Source of the DNA: Dillenia suffruticosa | Lineage: Eukaryota > Streptophyta > Magnoliopsida > Dilleniales > Dilleniaceae | Length of the DNA stretch: 64,000 nucleotides | Reading direction: 5' to 3' | NCBI GenBank assembly: GCA_033439265.1 | Contig: JAVTVX010000012.1 | Coordinates: 36,582,261 to 36,646,260 of the forward strand | Part shown: piece by piece, positions 46,678 through 58,108 of the stretch | Numbering within the stretch: position 1 is the stretch's first letter | Layout of the letters: every line of letters begins with the position of its first letter | Made by a program: the position numbers and the translations under genes | The notes under the pieces: model-generated | The model's input: only the letters and a program-made list of their open reading frames with translations | Databases searched by the model: none | What the model was told of the DNA's origin: nothing

Positions 46678-47333
46678 ACTGGAAGTGGGTTTGGAAGATC
46701 AATTGTCCGGAAAGAGTTAAGTTCTTTCTCTGATTGGCAGTGAGGGAACGAATCATGACTAACGTGGAGAGGAAGAAGAAAAGACTCTCAGATCATGATA
46801 GCTGTGAAATCTGCAAGGAGAACAGCGAGACTGTTCTTCATGTATTGAGGGATTGCAAAGAAGCCAAAGATCAATCAGCCGACTGTCTGGGTTTAGTTCA
46901 GCTTCTGAATCAGGATGTGGTGGCTACACATCCTCTTTTCCATGTAATGGCCGACTGCAAGAGGATTATGAGGGAGCTGGGGGATTCGAGAGTTAAGCAC
47001 ATCTTCAGGGAATCCAACAAGTGTGCGGATCATCTAGCCAAGTTAGGTAAGTCTAGATCGTATGGAGTGTTTCTCCTTGAGCAGCCTCCAGACTCCATGA
47101 GTCTGCTGTTGTGTGAGGATAAAATGGGTTTAGAGTCTCATAGATCTGTTAGGCTTAGGCCTGAGGGCCACTTGTCCTAGTGTGGGCTCATTTTGCTGTG
47201 TCCTCTGGTTTTGTGGTTTGTTTTCCTTCCAACCAAAAAAACAAAGAAAGAGGACTTCAATAAATTTCAGCTGTCATCAATCTCCCTCCCTCTTGTAATA
47301 AACTTGGATTCAAGCTTCACTATAAACCAAAAA
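46678..47333 (+). pseudogene. LINE (L1-type) 3' fragment (copy D)
   Basis: Same insertion as in C with AATAAAGGA at 46669-46677 and 47334-47342. The open stretch at 46734-47180 reads CEICKENSETVLHVLRDC and later HIFRESNKCADHLAKLG. The short A-run after the 3' end (near 47237) and the B-box-like tail are also present. Confidence 0.82.
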
Positions 47334-47342
47334 AATAAAGGA

Positions 47343-48345
47343 AAAAAACAATTTCAAGCCTAGAATAAATCGACCGTTTCATAATTCAGGTGCGAGTTTT
47401 TGATATTTATCAATTTCATAATTAAAAAACTTATTTACAAGTAATAAATAAAAATAAAATCCAATAATAAATATGAAATAATTTATGTTATAATTCAAAA
47501 TGATAATAAAACACTTCAATTATTAATTGATTAGTTGTTGAACGGTACAAAATTTAAATTACCCACTTTTAAAAATAGAGTATTTGGTAGTCGATGTCAA
47601 GTGTTGAAGAGTCTGCCCATGTGTTGATACATCTTGCTCTTACCATATGAACCAGATCTTGCTCTTACCATTGCTTCTCTCTTGATAACCATTCCAGCTT
47701 TATCTACTAGAAGATAACTTCATTTAGTCTCCTTTCTTTCATTTTTTAAGTCGACGGATATCTCTTTGATCCAACTCTATCCTAGTTCCTGCGGTGGATT
47801 TAAGTTGCTTTCTAATTATAATTTGTGCATTTCTTTTATTGTTTGTCATGTGTAAATGTCAAGAGAATGATTGAATCTCTAAAACAAAGTGATTGAATCT
47901 TCAAAACAAAATATCTATATACGATAAATAAATAATATAAGAATTGTTCTTATATTATTTATTATTTTTCTTCTTTGAGAAACTAATTGTGCCATTCAAT
48001 TAAACCGCACTAAGAAGGAATCGATGATTGTGGTAAGAGGCCCACGAATTGACCATAACCAAATTAATATCACCACCCATTTCCTTTCTAATGAGAAAGC
48101 AGGTAATTTCTCATTAGGGAAGTAATAGATAAAAAAAATTATATGTTTCACAGCTACAAGATTTTTTTTTTTTCGGTTATAAGGGGAGTCCATGAGCCTA
48201 GTAAAAATAAGGGGAAATAGATAAAGGGTATGATAAGTTCTATATATGATCGAATTCAAAATCTTTTTAATCCAAATTGAACTCAAATGTCATGTCATTA
48301 ACTTTCAGTTTTATACAATTATAGAGTTTGTGCAATAGGTAAAGC
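47343..48345. other. Intergenic of segment D
   Basis: No gene; matches 34455-35462. SINE-like piece with a T-run near 48165-48275. Confidence 0.5.
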
Positions 48346-48803
48346 TCATAAATAGTTGCACATAGCATGGACACAAAAGTCCCCTCTCTTGCACTTGGTA
48401 TAGAACCCACCACAATGTTTTTTATCAAGAAACGTGTTTATACAAATTTGGGGTACTTGCACTTGTGTCCGCACATTCCACGATTCAAACTATCATCCAT
48501 CACTTTAACATACTTTGACCATCTTTTGAATGACAAATCCTTGAAAATTTATCACTTGTCATACTGATTCTTTATCCATTAATTTGTTGCAAGAGAAAGC
48601 AGCTTGAATCCTTTAATGATATGGCTGGTATGAGGTTACTAGGCTTGTTTAAGCCGATATGGCTGGTATGAGGTTACTAGGCTTGTTTAAGCCTAAGCCT
48701 ATGTCAACATTCTCGAAATGATTTAGTGCCTCTATGGGTGTAACAATGCAGGTGTTGAAAGTATGAACAAGAAGATGAGTCTTTGTGATTTCATGACGAC
48801 CAT
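48346..48803 (-). pseudogene. STIG1-like pseudogene V (copy D)
   Basis: Like the C copy, but further damaged. A 38-bp tandem duplication (GATATGGCTGG... at 48618 and again at 48656) interrupts the spacer, and bases around the CQGNC motif are deleted (near 48445). Confidence 0.75.
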
Positions 48804-49264
48804 GATGAGCCGCCAGATCCCTGATGAAAAAGATTCAACTTCCGTATTAGTAATGTTTGAACATCTTATATTAAACTAAAACACTAATGAGCAAGAAAAG
48901 ACCCTTTACTATAAAATGTCTGGTAAACAAACAATGATCAATGCAAATGATTACCCATGTAGCTGGCAAAGGTGCATCTCCCTCTTGTAAGGTCTTTGAT
49001 TCAGCTTTTCTCACTTGAAGAAGCCTATTTAATCGGAAGAGTCTATAAAATCATGAATAATTTTTTAGTGTATATATAATAAATCTAGGAATGTTAATTT
49101 CATTCCATTCTGATTTACAAGAATAGATTTCATCTTTCTTAGCATTTTCAAATCAACCATGTTTATAATATCATTCTGATTTGAAGAGTCTAAATCCTAA
49201 TTTTTGATTTTATCGATCTTTCTTTAATTCAACAGACTTGTCTTCCTTTCTTTTCGATTTCTAC

Positions 49265-49492
49265 TCACAAAGAAATTCTATAAATCAAAGCAATCCCAAA
49301 CCTAGAAATTTGTTGCAAGAGAAAGCGGTTCGAACCCTTTAATGATATGGCTGGTTTGAGGTCACCAGGCTTGTTTAAGCCTAAGCCTATGTCATCATTC
49401 ACGAAATGATTTAGTGCCTCGATGGGGGCTAACAATGCAGGTGTTGAAAGTATGATCAAGAAAATGAGTCTTGGTGATTTCATGACAATCAT
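49265..49492 (-). pseudogene. STIG1-like pseudogene W (copy D)
   Basis: Amino-terminal fragment with translated sequence identical to 36361-36588. No cysteine domain. Confidence 0.65.
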
Positions 49493-49499
49493 GATGAGC

Positions 49500-50521
49500 C
49501 AAATCCCTGATAAAAAAAAAGATTCAAGTTCTCTATTAGTAATGTTTGAACTTCTTGTATTAAACTAAAATACTAATGTGTAAGAAAAGACCTTTTACTA
49601 TAGATAGATTTAAGTTAGCTTCACTAATGGTATAATAAAAGATTCTTCTTTATCAAAGTAAAATTTCTCACTTGCTCAAATTTGACAGCAGCATTGGGGC
49701 TTATTTTCTAGAGGAGACAAGTGGTAGAGATTCGAGACCATGCATTTATATGCAGAGATTTTTGTGAGGAAAGTTAACAAAAGGGAATGAAGTATTCATT
49801 TGGTAGTTTTTTTTTTTCGGCTTTTCTTTTTCTTATAAGGAAAAACATTACCAAACAAATTCTCTTTTTCTTAAAAATAACTTTTTTTATGAATAAAAAT
49901 TTTAAAAATAGTTAAAAAAAAAAAAGCTCTTAGGAGAAGTTATTTTCTCCTTATTTTTTATATGCCACCTTTTAAAAAAATATATATTTCTTTTTATTCT
50001 ATCTATATTCTCACTTGAAAGATATAAAATTTCAAATATATTCATGTCATAAATTCATTTACCCTCATGTCCGTGGATTCTTTCTTTTTAACTTTAACTT
50101 TTAACTTTATTTTAAAAACTATGAAATCAGTTTTTTTTTAAATAAAAATAACAACAACTAATTTTAATTTTATTTCAAAAATTATTATTTTGTACTTCTC
50201 ATTATAAGGATAAGAAGTTGAAAAAAGGTTATAATAAATGGAGTACAAAGTGTAGGTTTTACTTTTGGTGTGTGGTCTCAACTCATAACATTACTTGTAA
50301 AACACTAAATGTATGAGTATGCAAATTGATTGTAGAGAAAGGAAAGCTGGCTACCCTTTAACTATGTCTTTCCCACTCCCTGATCTATAGAGAAATTTGA
50401 GTTATTGTCGAGAGTTATAGCTAAGTCGTACCATTCTCCTTTTCTTATAAATTTCTCAAATTAGAGCTTCCTATGTACCCAATTTAAAAAAGAAAAATGG
50501 GGGGAGAAATCCGAGTTGTCA
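49500..50521. repeat. Partial inter-unit segment at the right edge of the array
   Basis: Diverged match to the first kilobase of 14500-16190, up to GAGTTGTC near 50520. After that no similarity to the array is seen. Confidence 0.6.
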
Positions 50522-52015
50522 TTCCTCGTAAATCAACCCTCCATGGTTATGAATGATTTTAGAAGCAAATTTTGAGCTAAATGCTCGTTTGGTAAAGTTT
50601 TTTTTCGACTTATCTCCTCCTCGTAAGAAAAACGCCTGTCAAATAATATTTTTTAAAAACTTTTTCAAAAATAAGTTTTTTTATGAAAAAAATTTTTTAA
50701 AAATAGCTTTTAAGAAAAATCTCGGAGCTTTTTTTTAATGCTCTAACTTTTCTAGAAATATATATTTTTTATTCTATTTATATTCTCACATAATTATTAT
50801 TATTCTATTAATATTCACATCTAAATGATACAAAATTTCAAATATAGTCATTAACTTTTAACTTTTAATTTTATTTCAAAAGTAAAAAACTAAAAATGGA
50901 ATTAACATTTAATTTTTAACTTTATTTAAAAGAAATCAAGCAACTTTTAATTTTTTTTTAAAAGTATTAATTTTTACTTTTCATTAAAAAGAGAAGATAA
51001 GTCCAAAAAAAAACCGGAGAAACGGACACTAAGTCTCTTGAGATGGAAGTGGTAGATTCAATGCCCTTCATCAATTATTTGCAGCTGATTAACTTAGAAA
51101 AATGGCCATTCCTTTGTCTTCATTTATATAGTGTAGTCAGAACCAAAATCCAGTTAATGATGTAGAAATCAAGTCGCAATAAGCGCTTCTTGTTGAACAG
51201 CGTGTAATGTTATGAGAAATCGAACGAATGAAAAAACAATAAAACAAATCGAGCAGAACGATCCACCTCGAATATTTAAATATTTTTATTTAAAAAATAT
51301 TTTAATCAATTTAAAATTATTTAATTTTGAAAAAAAATATTTGATCAAAAGATATAAAAATCAACGGTGATGATTAATAAAAAGAAAAAACATTTATCAA
51401 ACATTTTTATCATAAAAAATCAATTTTTTATTAAATATTTTTAATAATGAATGATCTTTAATAAAAAAAAACATTTTAAATCATTAAAGCAATTTTTATT
51501 AGAGACAAAATTAATAATTATATGATTTTTATTCTGAAAGATATATAAACCAAATATCAACAATTTTAATCGTATCCATTATGAATTTGAATCAAATAAA
51601 AAATATCAGATTCTGATTTCTATGGTTTTTTATTTCAATTTCTAAGTGCGAACCAAACACTCCCAAATTTTTCTTCGAACCAGGTATTAAATTTGATTTC
51701 GGTTCTATATTAAAAATTAGACCCACCCCACCCATAATTTTAAAGATGATAGATCAAGTCAAATTTGAGGCAACATAAAAAGGTTAAAATAAAATATATA
51801 GAATTATAGTGGACCTCAATGGAACAATAAATTTTTGAAAATAGTTTATGCAAATACTTATAGAAAGTTTAAATTATAAAGAATTTTGTTGTTTTTTAGG
51901 ATATTGATAGAATTATGATAAGGAATTTGTCTGAAATATAATTATTATGAAAATAAGTTCAGAACTTTAAATTATAAAAAGTCCAGTGATCATAATTCGT
52001 ATTTTATAAGAATTC

Positions 52016-52054
<39 letters not shown>

Positions 52055-52373
52055 TAACCCTGGTTGTCGGAACTATTCTTTTCCTCAAGAGCAATAATAA
52101 TAAGAATAAATAAATAAATAAATAAATAATCAAACATTTATGTTGAGCTCAACCTTGGATCGACCTGGAGCCAATCCCCCACCTATTGCTAAGGTTTAAT
52201 TGTAGGCCCTTGTGTTGGACCAAACTCAAAATTGACTTGACCCAGCCCAGCCCATTTATGCCTCCACGAGAAACTATTGGCCCAACCCAACACACAGCAC
52301 CTTGAAAGTGAACACTTTCAATCAGATGAATTCAAAAGAGAGAAAAAAATATCAACGGTGGTAAGCCGAAACG
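50522..52373. other. Right flank of the array, non-coding
   Basis: AT-rich with no gene recognised. It contains an A-run (about 52019-52051) and a short AAAT tetranucleotide run near 52104-52130. The last 100 bases may be the promoter and 5' leader of the gene at 52452. Confidence 0.5.
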
Positions 52374-52451
52374 ATGAAAAATCTGGTGGCCGAAGGGAGA
52401 GACGACGATACAGTACCAGAGAAGCTTGGTCCAGACGCAGCAAAGTCAGGA

Positions 52452-55119
52452 ATGGCAGCTTCCTCCGCCATGGATGGCGTGGCCGCAACGGCTCTCCGTT
52501 CGGTTCTGTCTCGAGTCCAACAAGCCACCGAGCGAGCTGGTCGTCGTGCCGATCAGATTCGAGTCGTCGCCGTCAGCAAAACAAAACCCGTTTCTCTCCT
52601 CCGCCAAGTCTACGATTGCGGTCACCGTTGCTTTGGTGAAAATTATGTTCGGGAAATGGTCGAAAAAGCCCCTCAGGTCTCTCTCTCGCACTCTCTAGAA
52701 ATTCCAAAATTTTGCGATGTTTGAGACTTACAGTTTGCAGAATTCAGATTCAACTAATTCTTTTATACCTCTCTCTCTCGCTCTCTCTCAGCTTCCGGAG
52801 GATATAGAGTGGCATTTTATAGGGAATTTGCAGAGCAATAAAGTGAAGCCTCTTTTATGTAAGTTTCTCCTGTTGTTATGTCTTTGTGTGTATTGCGTGG
52901 TTTATATTTAATTAGATTAATCTTAATTTTAGGGTATGGTCGATTAATTATATTATATTTGGATGGAATTTATTTTTGGATTTTGCAGCGGGTGTGCCAA
53001 ATCTTGCCATGGTAGAGACTGTGGATGATGAGAAGGTAAGGAAAATCTCTGCTTTGATATTTGTATGAGCTCAAAAATTAAAATTTTATGATAAATGATA
53101 CGATAACTCAAACAAATTGGTCTTGTACTCTTGAAGATTTAATTTAAAATTGAAAATATTTGATTGTGGAACATGCTATGTCATGGTGTGTATATTAACC
53201 ATAGGAACATGTGAATGCACTCATGGGCGAAGCCAGAAATTTATTTCCGGGGGAATGCGACCTGAGTACTATGTTTCACAGGTACTTTTGGAGATTAGCA
53301 TGTTTTGTTGGACACTACACAATATGTCGCTTTTGTAACTTGCAATAGTTCAAAAACTTTTACAACTTCTCGAAGATGTTGTGTTGTCTATGTTATGTCC
53401 CATGTCTGTTCTTCAAAGGCTCAATAATATGTAACAAAAGATTGCTTGGTGTAGTGTCTCTTTGTGACAAAATTATGTTGCTGGTGTAAAAAGATAAAAT
53501 AGTTGATTGCCCTATCAGGGAGGGTTGACAATTACTCAATTTTCTTTTCATTTACATAAGGGTGTCTCTATTATTCCATGTGTTTCTTTGCTCTGCCTAG
53601 AACTCAGATGAGTAACGTGACTAAGAAGGGCCAAGGTAGTCATGTGCATGTGATGGATTACTCTGTGGCTCCTAACTGAATTTATTTGTAGACTGAACTT
53701 AGATTTTCAACGAGGTTTAGCACGTAGAAGACTGTTATGGACCATTGAGAGATGGTGAAATAAGAAAAATTCTCTCAAAGCTTGTGACTTGGGTAAGCAG
53801 GTCATTTGTAGACTAGCTAATAGTGTATGTCTATGGAAGCATTTTTAGGGCTTTTGTCCAGAGGGTAAATGCAGATATAAAAGTATATGGTGTTCTAAAT
53901 GTTCTTTGTATTATGGAAACCTTGTGTCACCTTCTCCAATGACAAGGCATTTATGATGATTGGGTCTTTTACTTCAGAAAAGAACAACCATGTAATTGGA
54001 ATGTGTTACCAGCAAAGTACTCTCCCCTTCTCCTTCTTATTTATTTTAGTAGCTTGATTGGCGTGCTTTATTAAGGCTTTTACCCACACAGATTGCAAAT
54101 CTTCTGAACAAAGCAATTGAAAGCATTGGAAGAAAGCCCTTGAAGGTCTTTGTGCAAGTCAACACAAGTGGGGAAGAATGTAAGTTTGATAAGTATAATG
54201 TGATTGTTTATCTGCAGCAATTTTTTGATGTGCAAGAGCCTAAATCTTTATGTGCTAAATGTAATGAGCTATTTCATTCAGTGAACAAGAGTTCTGCTGG
54301 ATTTGGAAATGAATGAAATGTCTCTCAGGATGAAAGTAAAATAGCGGTTGGGTCTAAAATGGCATGTCCAATCTTACAACATAATGTTGACCTAGACATT
54401 CCCTACAACAATTCGTGATATAGGTTTTACTGTCCTTCAATATCAAGGATTCTTGATTCAGTGTGGAACACCAAAATTTTCGGTTTTTATTTCATGTTTC
54501 TTGAAACTTGTGCAGCAAAATCAGGAATTGAGCCATCAGGTTGTGTGGAACTTGCAAAACACGTTCATCTTGGATGTCCAAACCTTGAGTTCTGTGGTCT
54601 CATGACAATTGGGATGCTAGACTACACATCAACTCCAGAAAACTTCAAGGTTGTCTACATTGTTGTTATTATTATTTTTTTATTTTTTTTTATTTTTTTT
54701 GTCTTTTCCGCATTGACTCATAACTAGGTTGTCCACCAGACATTGGCAAACTGCAGAACTGAGGTCTGTAAAGCACTTGGAATCCCAGAAGAGCAATGCG
54801 AGCTGTCAATGGGCATGTCGGGTGATTTTGAGCTAGCAGTAAGAATGTCCCAGTAATCCCATTTTGGACATATATCTTGTATTGAACTAATAGATGGGAT
54901 ACATCTGTTGATTTTGGATGGGATGGAATATTTTTGGCGCACTCATTATGATAATTGAGAATCAAATGTTTGTGTTTGTAACATGCTTCTCAGTGGGAGG
55001 ACAAAGTTTGAAGCAAGACTAACCACCAAATACTAATTGTGCAGATTGAAATGGGAAGCACCAATGTGAGAGTTGGATCAACCATATTTGGACCAAGAGA
55101 GTATCCCAAGAAGAAATAA
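52452..55119 (+). CDS. Pyridoxal phosphate homeostasis protein (YggS/PLPBP family), seven exons
   Basis: A PLP-binding, fold-type III protein that keeps vitamin B6 and amino acid pools balanced; no catalytic reaction is known for the family. Exons by GT-AG sites: 52452-52676, 52792-52858, 52989-53035, 54092-54179, 54516-54649, 54728-54838, 55045-55119, which join in frame to 248 residues (the family is about 240-250). Key motifs are VAVSKTKP, whose first Lys (residue 43) is the expected PLP-binding residue, then GENYV, EDIEWHFIGNLQSNK, VQVNTSGEE, GLMTIGM, LSMGMSGDFELA and STIFGPREYPKK. The start at MAASSAMDG fits plant relatives; an upstream in-frame ATG at 52374 would add 26 residues. Cytosolic location is inferred. 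All splice sites are canonical. Confidence 0.93.
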
Positions 55120-55571
55120 GAGTAGAAGTCCTCAAGCCAGGCCGACTTGAATGGCACATTTCATTCGTCTCTTGATGCATAAACCGAAGCAAAGTCTTGG
55201 TCATATCAGTGCATTTTTTCCCTAGGATTTATCTTTCTTGAAGAGGTAGAGTCCATCCATTTAAAATGTTGTACAACCAAAACAGCCTCATAAACAAAAA
55301 CAGTGGCCAACTTGTGTATGACTATGATGTTCCATAATAAGCTTCTGAATCAATCAATTGACTTGAAATTTTATAGATATTTAACAAATTTTGTCTGTTC
55401 TTGGGATATATTAGATGTTCTTAACAGAGTTTGTCTAAATGGTTGCAAAGGCTTTATTTGGCCTTTCTAAACACAACCACTTGCACGCTAAGATAAAATC
55501 ATCACCCATGCGAGGGCTAGAAATTAAATAAAAAGAAAAAGAGAGTGTCGGAAGCTGCTTCGGAAGGTTTT
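55120..55571. other. Intergenic after the PLP homeostasis gene
   Basis: No further gene. It probably holds the 3' untranslated region and polyadenylation area of the preceding gene (AATAAG near 55335). Confidence 0.45.
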
Positions 55572-55640
55572 TATCAGAGCCAGGTTTCGATCCTGGGACC
55601 CGTGGGGTATGGCCCACTACTATTTCTGCGCCGCTCTGAT
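55572..55640 (-). pseudogene. Initiator tRNA-Met pseudogene
   Basis: The minus strand begins ATCAGAGCGGCGCAG and ends CCTGGCTCTGATA, pairing as a seven-base acceptor stem. The T arm (CCAGGATCGAAACCTGG) and B box are perfect for plant initiator tRNA-Met. The D loop has lost its GG pair, and the anticodon loop around CAT is one base short (GTGGGCCATACCCCAC). It therefore should not fold as a working tRNA. An intact tRNA with a sequence error is a less likely alternative. Confidence 0.75.
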
Positions 55641-55828
55641 TTGTTGAGGGACGCGTTTGCTTTTAATAGAAGAGCTAAATACCTTTCTCTCTCTCGCCTC
55701 TCCGAATTTTCTTTGGTAGGACGGTGAACTGGTTTTACCAAAGATTCTTCAAGTTGATTGGTGACTCTCTGTGGTTTGTGAGAATGCTACTGTGGCATGC
55801 GATTATCTGATGCAACAAAGAATGAGTT

Positions 55829-58108
55829 ATGAACAAGCTCAAGCCAACTGCCATCAACTGTCTCCAACCACCACCATTGCCAAAACCCACCGCCACCAAG
55901 TCATACAACGCTCTAATGAACAACCTCTCAGCTCAAAACTCTCACGATCAAGTCCTTTCTACCTACATGTCAATGCTCAAAAGCAACACTCCTTCAGACA
56001 CCTTCACTTTCCCGAGTCTTCTCAAAGCCTGTACTTCACTTGGCCTTTTCTCTCACGGCCTGTCAGTTCACCAACACATCATTATTACTGGGTTTCCCTC
56101 AGATTCCTATATTGCTACTTCTTTGATTAGCTTTTATGCAAAGTTTAAGTGCAACGTCAATGCTCGAAAGGTGTTTGATATGATGCCCGAAAGAAATGCT
56201 GTTTCTTGGACTGCTATAATCGGATGTTATTTTCGGGGTGGAGATATTAATACGGGGACTTACATGTTTAATCAGATGCGAAAACAAGGAATTCAACCGG
56301 TTTCGGTAACCATTTTGAGTATGCTTTCTGGGTTTGTTTATCTTACGCCTGTTCAATGTTTGCATGCTTGTGCATATAAATATGGTTTTTTGTCTGATGT
56401 TTCTTTGGGAAATTCTTTATTGAATGCGTATGGTAAATGTGGAAGAATTGAAGATGCTAGGAACTTGTTTGAGTGGACGGATCAAAGAGACAATATTTCA
56501 TGGAATTCATTAGTTTCAGGGTATTCCCAGATAGGTGACTTTAAGGAAGTACTAGGATTGCTGAAGAGAATGGAGTATGAAGGTGTGGAGCCTGATAATC
56601 AGGTCTATGCATCAGTTTTTACTGTGCTTGCAGCACAGGCTGAACTTGAACTAGGAAGGTTGGTGCATGGTCAGATTGTAACTAATGGACTAGAATTGGA
56701 TGTCCATGTAGAAACATCACTCATGATGATGTATTTGAGATGTGGGAAGGTTGAGAATGCATTTAGGATATTTGAAGGGATATCTGAGAAGGATGTCATT
56801 TTGTGGACAGCATTGATAACAGGGCTTGTGCAGAATTACCATCCAGATGAAGGATTAAAAGTCTTTCATTTGATGTTAGAATTAGGAGTTGTGCCTTCCA
56901 CTGAAACCATTGCAAGTGCTTTTGCAGCTTGTGCACAAATGAGCTCATTGAATCAAGGGACCTCCATTCACGGATATGTAGTTAGGCAAAATATGGCTCT
57001 TGATGTTGCTGCCAAAAACTCTCTTTTAACCATGTATGCTAAATGTGGTAAATTAGCACAAAGTTCAGCCATATTTAATAGGATGAAAGAAAGGGACCTG
57101 GTTAGTTGGAACGCAATAGTTGGTGGACATGCTCAGAATGGCCAGTTATGTAGGGCCTTGCTCCTCTTTGTTGTGATGATGAAAAACCTTCAAAGGCCCA
57201 ATTCAGTAACTCTTGTCTCCCTCCTCCAAGCTTGTGCCTCCATTGGAGCACTCCAACAGGGTAAGTGGATCCACAATTTTGTGATAAGAAGCTGCCTTGG
57301 ACAGTGCATGCTCGTTGGAACAGCTTTAGTTGACATGTACTCCAAATGTGGAGACATAAGTACGGCCCAAAAGTGCTTTGATGCAATGCCAAGGCAGGAT
57401 TTGGTTTCCTGGAACACAATAATTGCTGGATATGGTGGTCATGGTAGAGGAGATGCAGCCTTGAGTTTGTATTCACGGTTTCTTTCAACTGGAATTGAAC
57501 CAAATCATGTCATATTCCTGTCGGTTCTCTCTGCTTGTAGTCATAGTGGGCTTATCTTTGAGGGTTTAAACATCTTTCGGTCTATGATGAAAGACTTCCA
57601 TGTCGAACCAAAACTTGAGCATTGTGCTTGCATTGTTGATCTCCTCAGTCGAGCAGGTAGGTTAGAAGAGGCATATAATTTCTTCAAGATGATGGTCCCT
57701 GCCCCCTCAGCTGACGTGTTAGGAATAATCCTCGATGCTTGTCGTAACAATGGAAATGTTGAACTTGGCGAAATTGTAGCAAGAGATGTTTTCAGCTTGA
57801 ACCCTGTCAATGCTGAAAACTTTGTGCAACTTGCACATAGCTATGCTTCAATGAAGAGATGGGATGGTGTAGGCGAGGTATGGACAAAAATGAGGTCTCT
57901 TGGCTTGAAAAAGGTCCCCGGTTGGAGTTTCATTGAATTACATGGGGCTATCACTATGTTTTATAATGATCACGGTTCACATTCACAATATGAGGACATA
58001 ATATTGGTATTGAAAAGCTTGTGGAAACAAATGAAAATTTTGCAGTCTGAACTCAATGCCTGCAAACATGAATGTGACAATATGAAGAACTTATCCATGA
58101 AAACTTGA
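55829..58108 (+). CDS. Pentatricopeptide repeat protein, PLS class with E-type C-terminus
   Basis: A single-exon 759-residue protein made of PPR motifs almost throughout (such as NSLLNAYGKCGRIEDARNLF and DLVSWNTIIAGYGGHG). These helical hairpins bind single-stranded organellar RNA base by base. The end, LKKVPGWSFIELHG followed by about 50 residues, is an E/E+ type domain; there is no DYW deaminase. Such proteins specify C-to-U editing sites in mitochondria or plastids with a partner deaminase. The amino end is short and Pro/Thr-rich, so organelle targeting is plausible but not certain. Overall it resembles Arabidopsis At4g04370 (PCMP-E99) from memory, which should be checked. The chosen ATG opens the full frame, and no lesion is seen. 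Confidence 0.93.
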   Translation: MNKLKPTAINCLQPPPLPKPTATKSYNALMNNLSAQNSHDQVLSTYMSMLKSNTPSDTFTFPSLLKACTSLGLFSHGLSVHQHIIITGFPSDSYIATSLISFYAKFKCNVNARKVFDMMPERNAVSWTAIIGCYFRGGDINTGTYMFNQMRKQGIQPVSVTILSMLSGFVYLTPVQCLHACAYKYGFLSDVSLGNSLLNAYGKCGRIEDARNLFEWTDQRDNISWNSLVSGYSQIGDFKEVLGLLKRMEYEGVEPDNQVYASVFTVLAAQAELELGRLVHGQIVTNGLELDVHVETSLMMMYLRCGKVENAFRIFEGISEKDVILWTALITGLVQNYHPDEGLKVFHLMLELGVVPSTETIASAFAACAQMSSLNQGTSIHGYVVRQNMALDVAAKNSLLTMYAKCGKLAQSSAIFNRMKERDLVSWNAIVGGHAQNGQLCRALLLFVVMMKNLQRPNSVTLVSLLQACASIGALQQGKWIHNFVIRSCLGQCMLVGTALVDMYSKCGDISTAQKCFDAMPRQDLVSWNTIIAGYGGHGRGDAALSLYSRFLSTGIEPNHVIFLSVLSACSHSGLIFEGLNIFRSMMKDFHVEPKLEHCACIVDLLSRAGRLEEAYNFFKMMVPAPSADVLGIILDACRNNGNVELGEIVARDVFSLNPVNAENFVQLAHSYASMKRWDGVGEVWTKMRSLGLKKVPGWSFIELHGAITMFYNDHGSHSQYEDIILVLKSLWKQMKILQSELNACKHECDNMKNLSMKT

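Larger units (their letters stand above)
38313..50521. repeat. Tandem segment D of the STIG1 array
   Basis: It holds the OPR fragment, F1, F2, pseudogene R, STIG1-like gene D, an upstream region, the LINE fragment, V and W. Left of about 44860 it is almost identical to B. To the right it diverges from B and keeps some features of A (for example GATGACTAAAATATATAG) and others shared with C. The right border of the array is where similarity to the inter-unit segment stops near 50521. Confidence 0.82.

Noticed and set aside
54461..54727. An 88-residue frame reading through exon 5 of the PLP homeostasis gene
   Set aside because: It ignores clear AG and GT splice sites; flanking parts are intronic.
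55771..56130. A 119-residue frame overlapping the start of the PPR gene
   Set aside because: Different frame from a strongly supported 759-residue PPR protein and no motif of its own.
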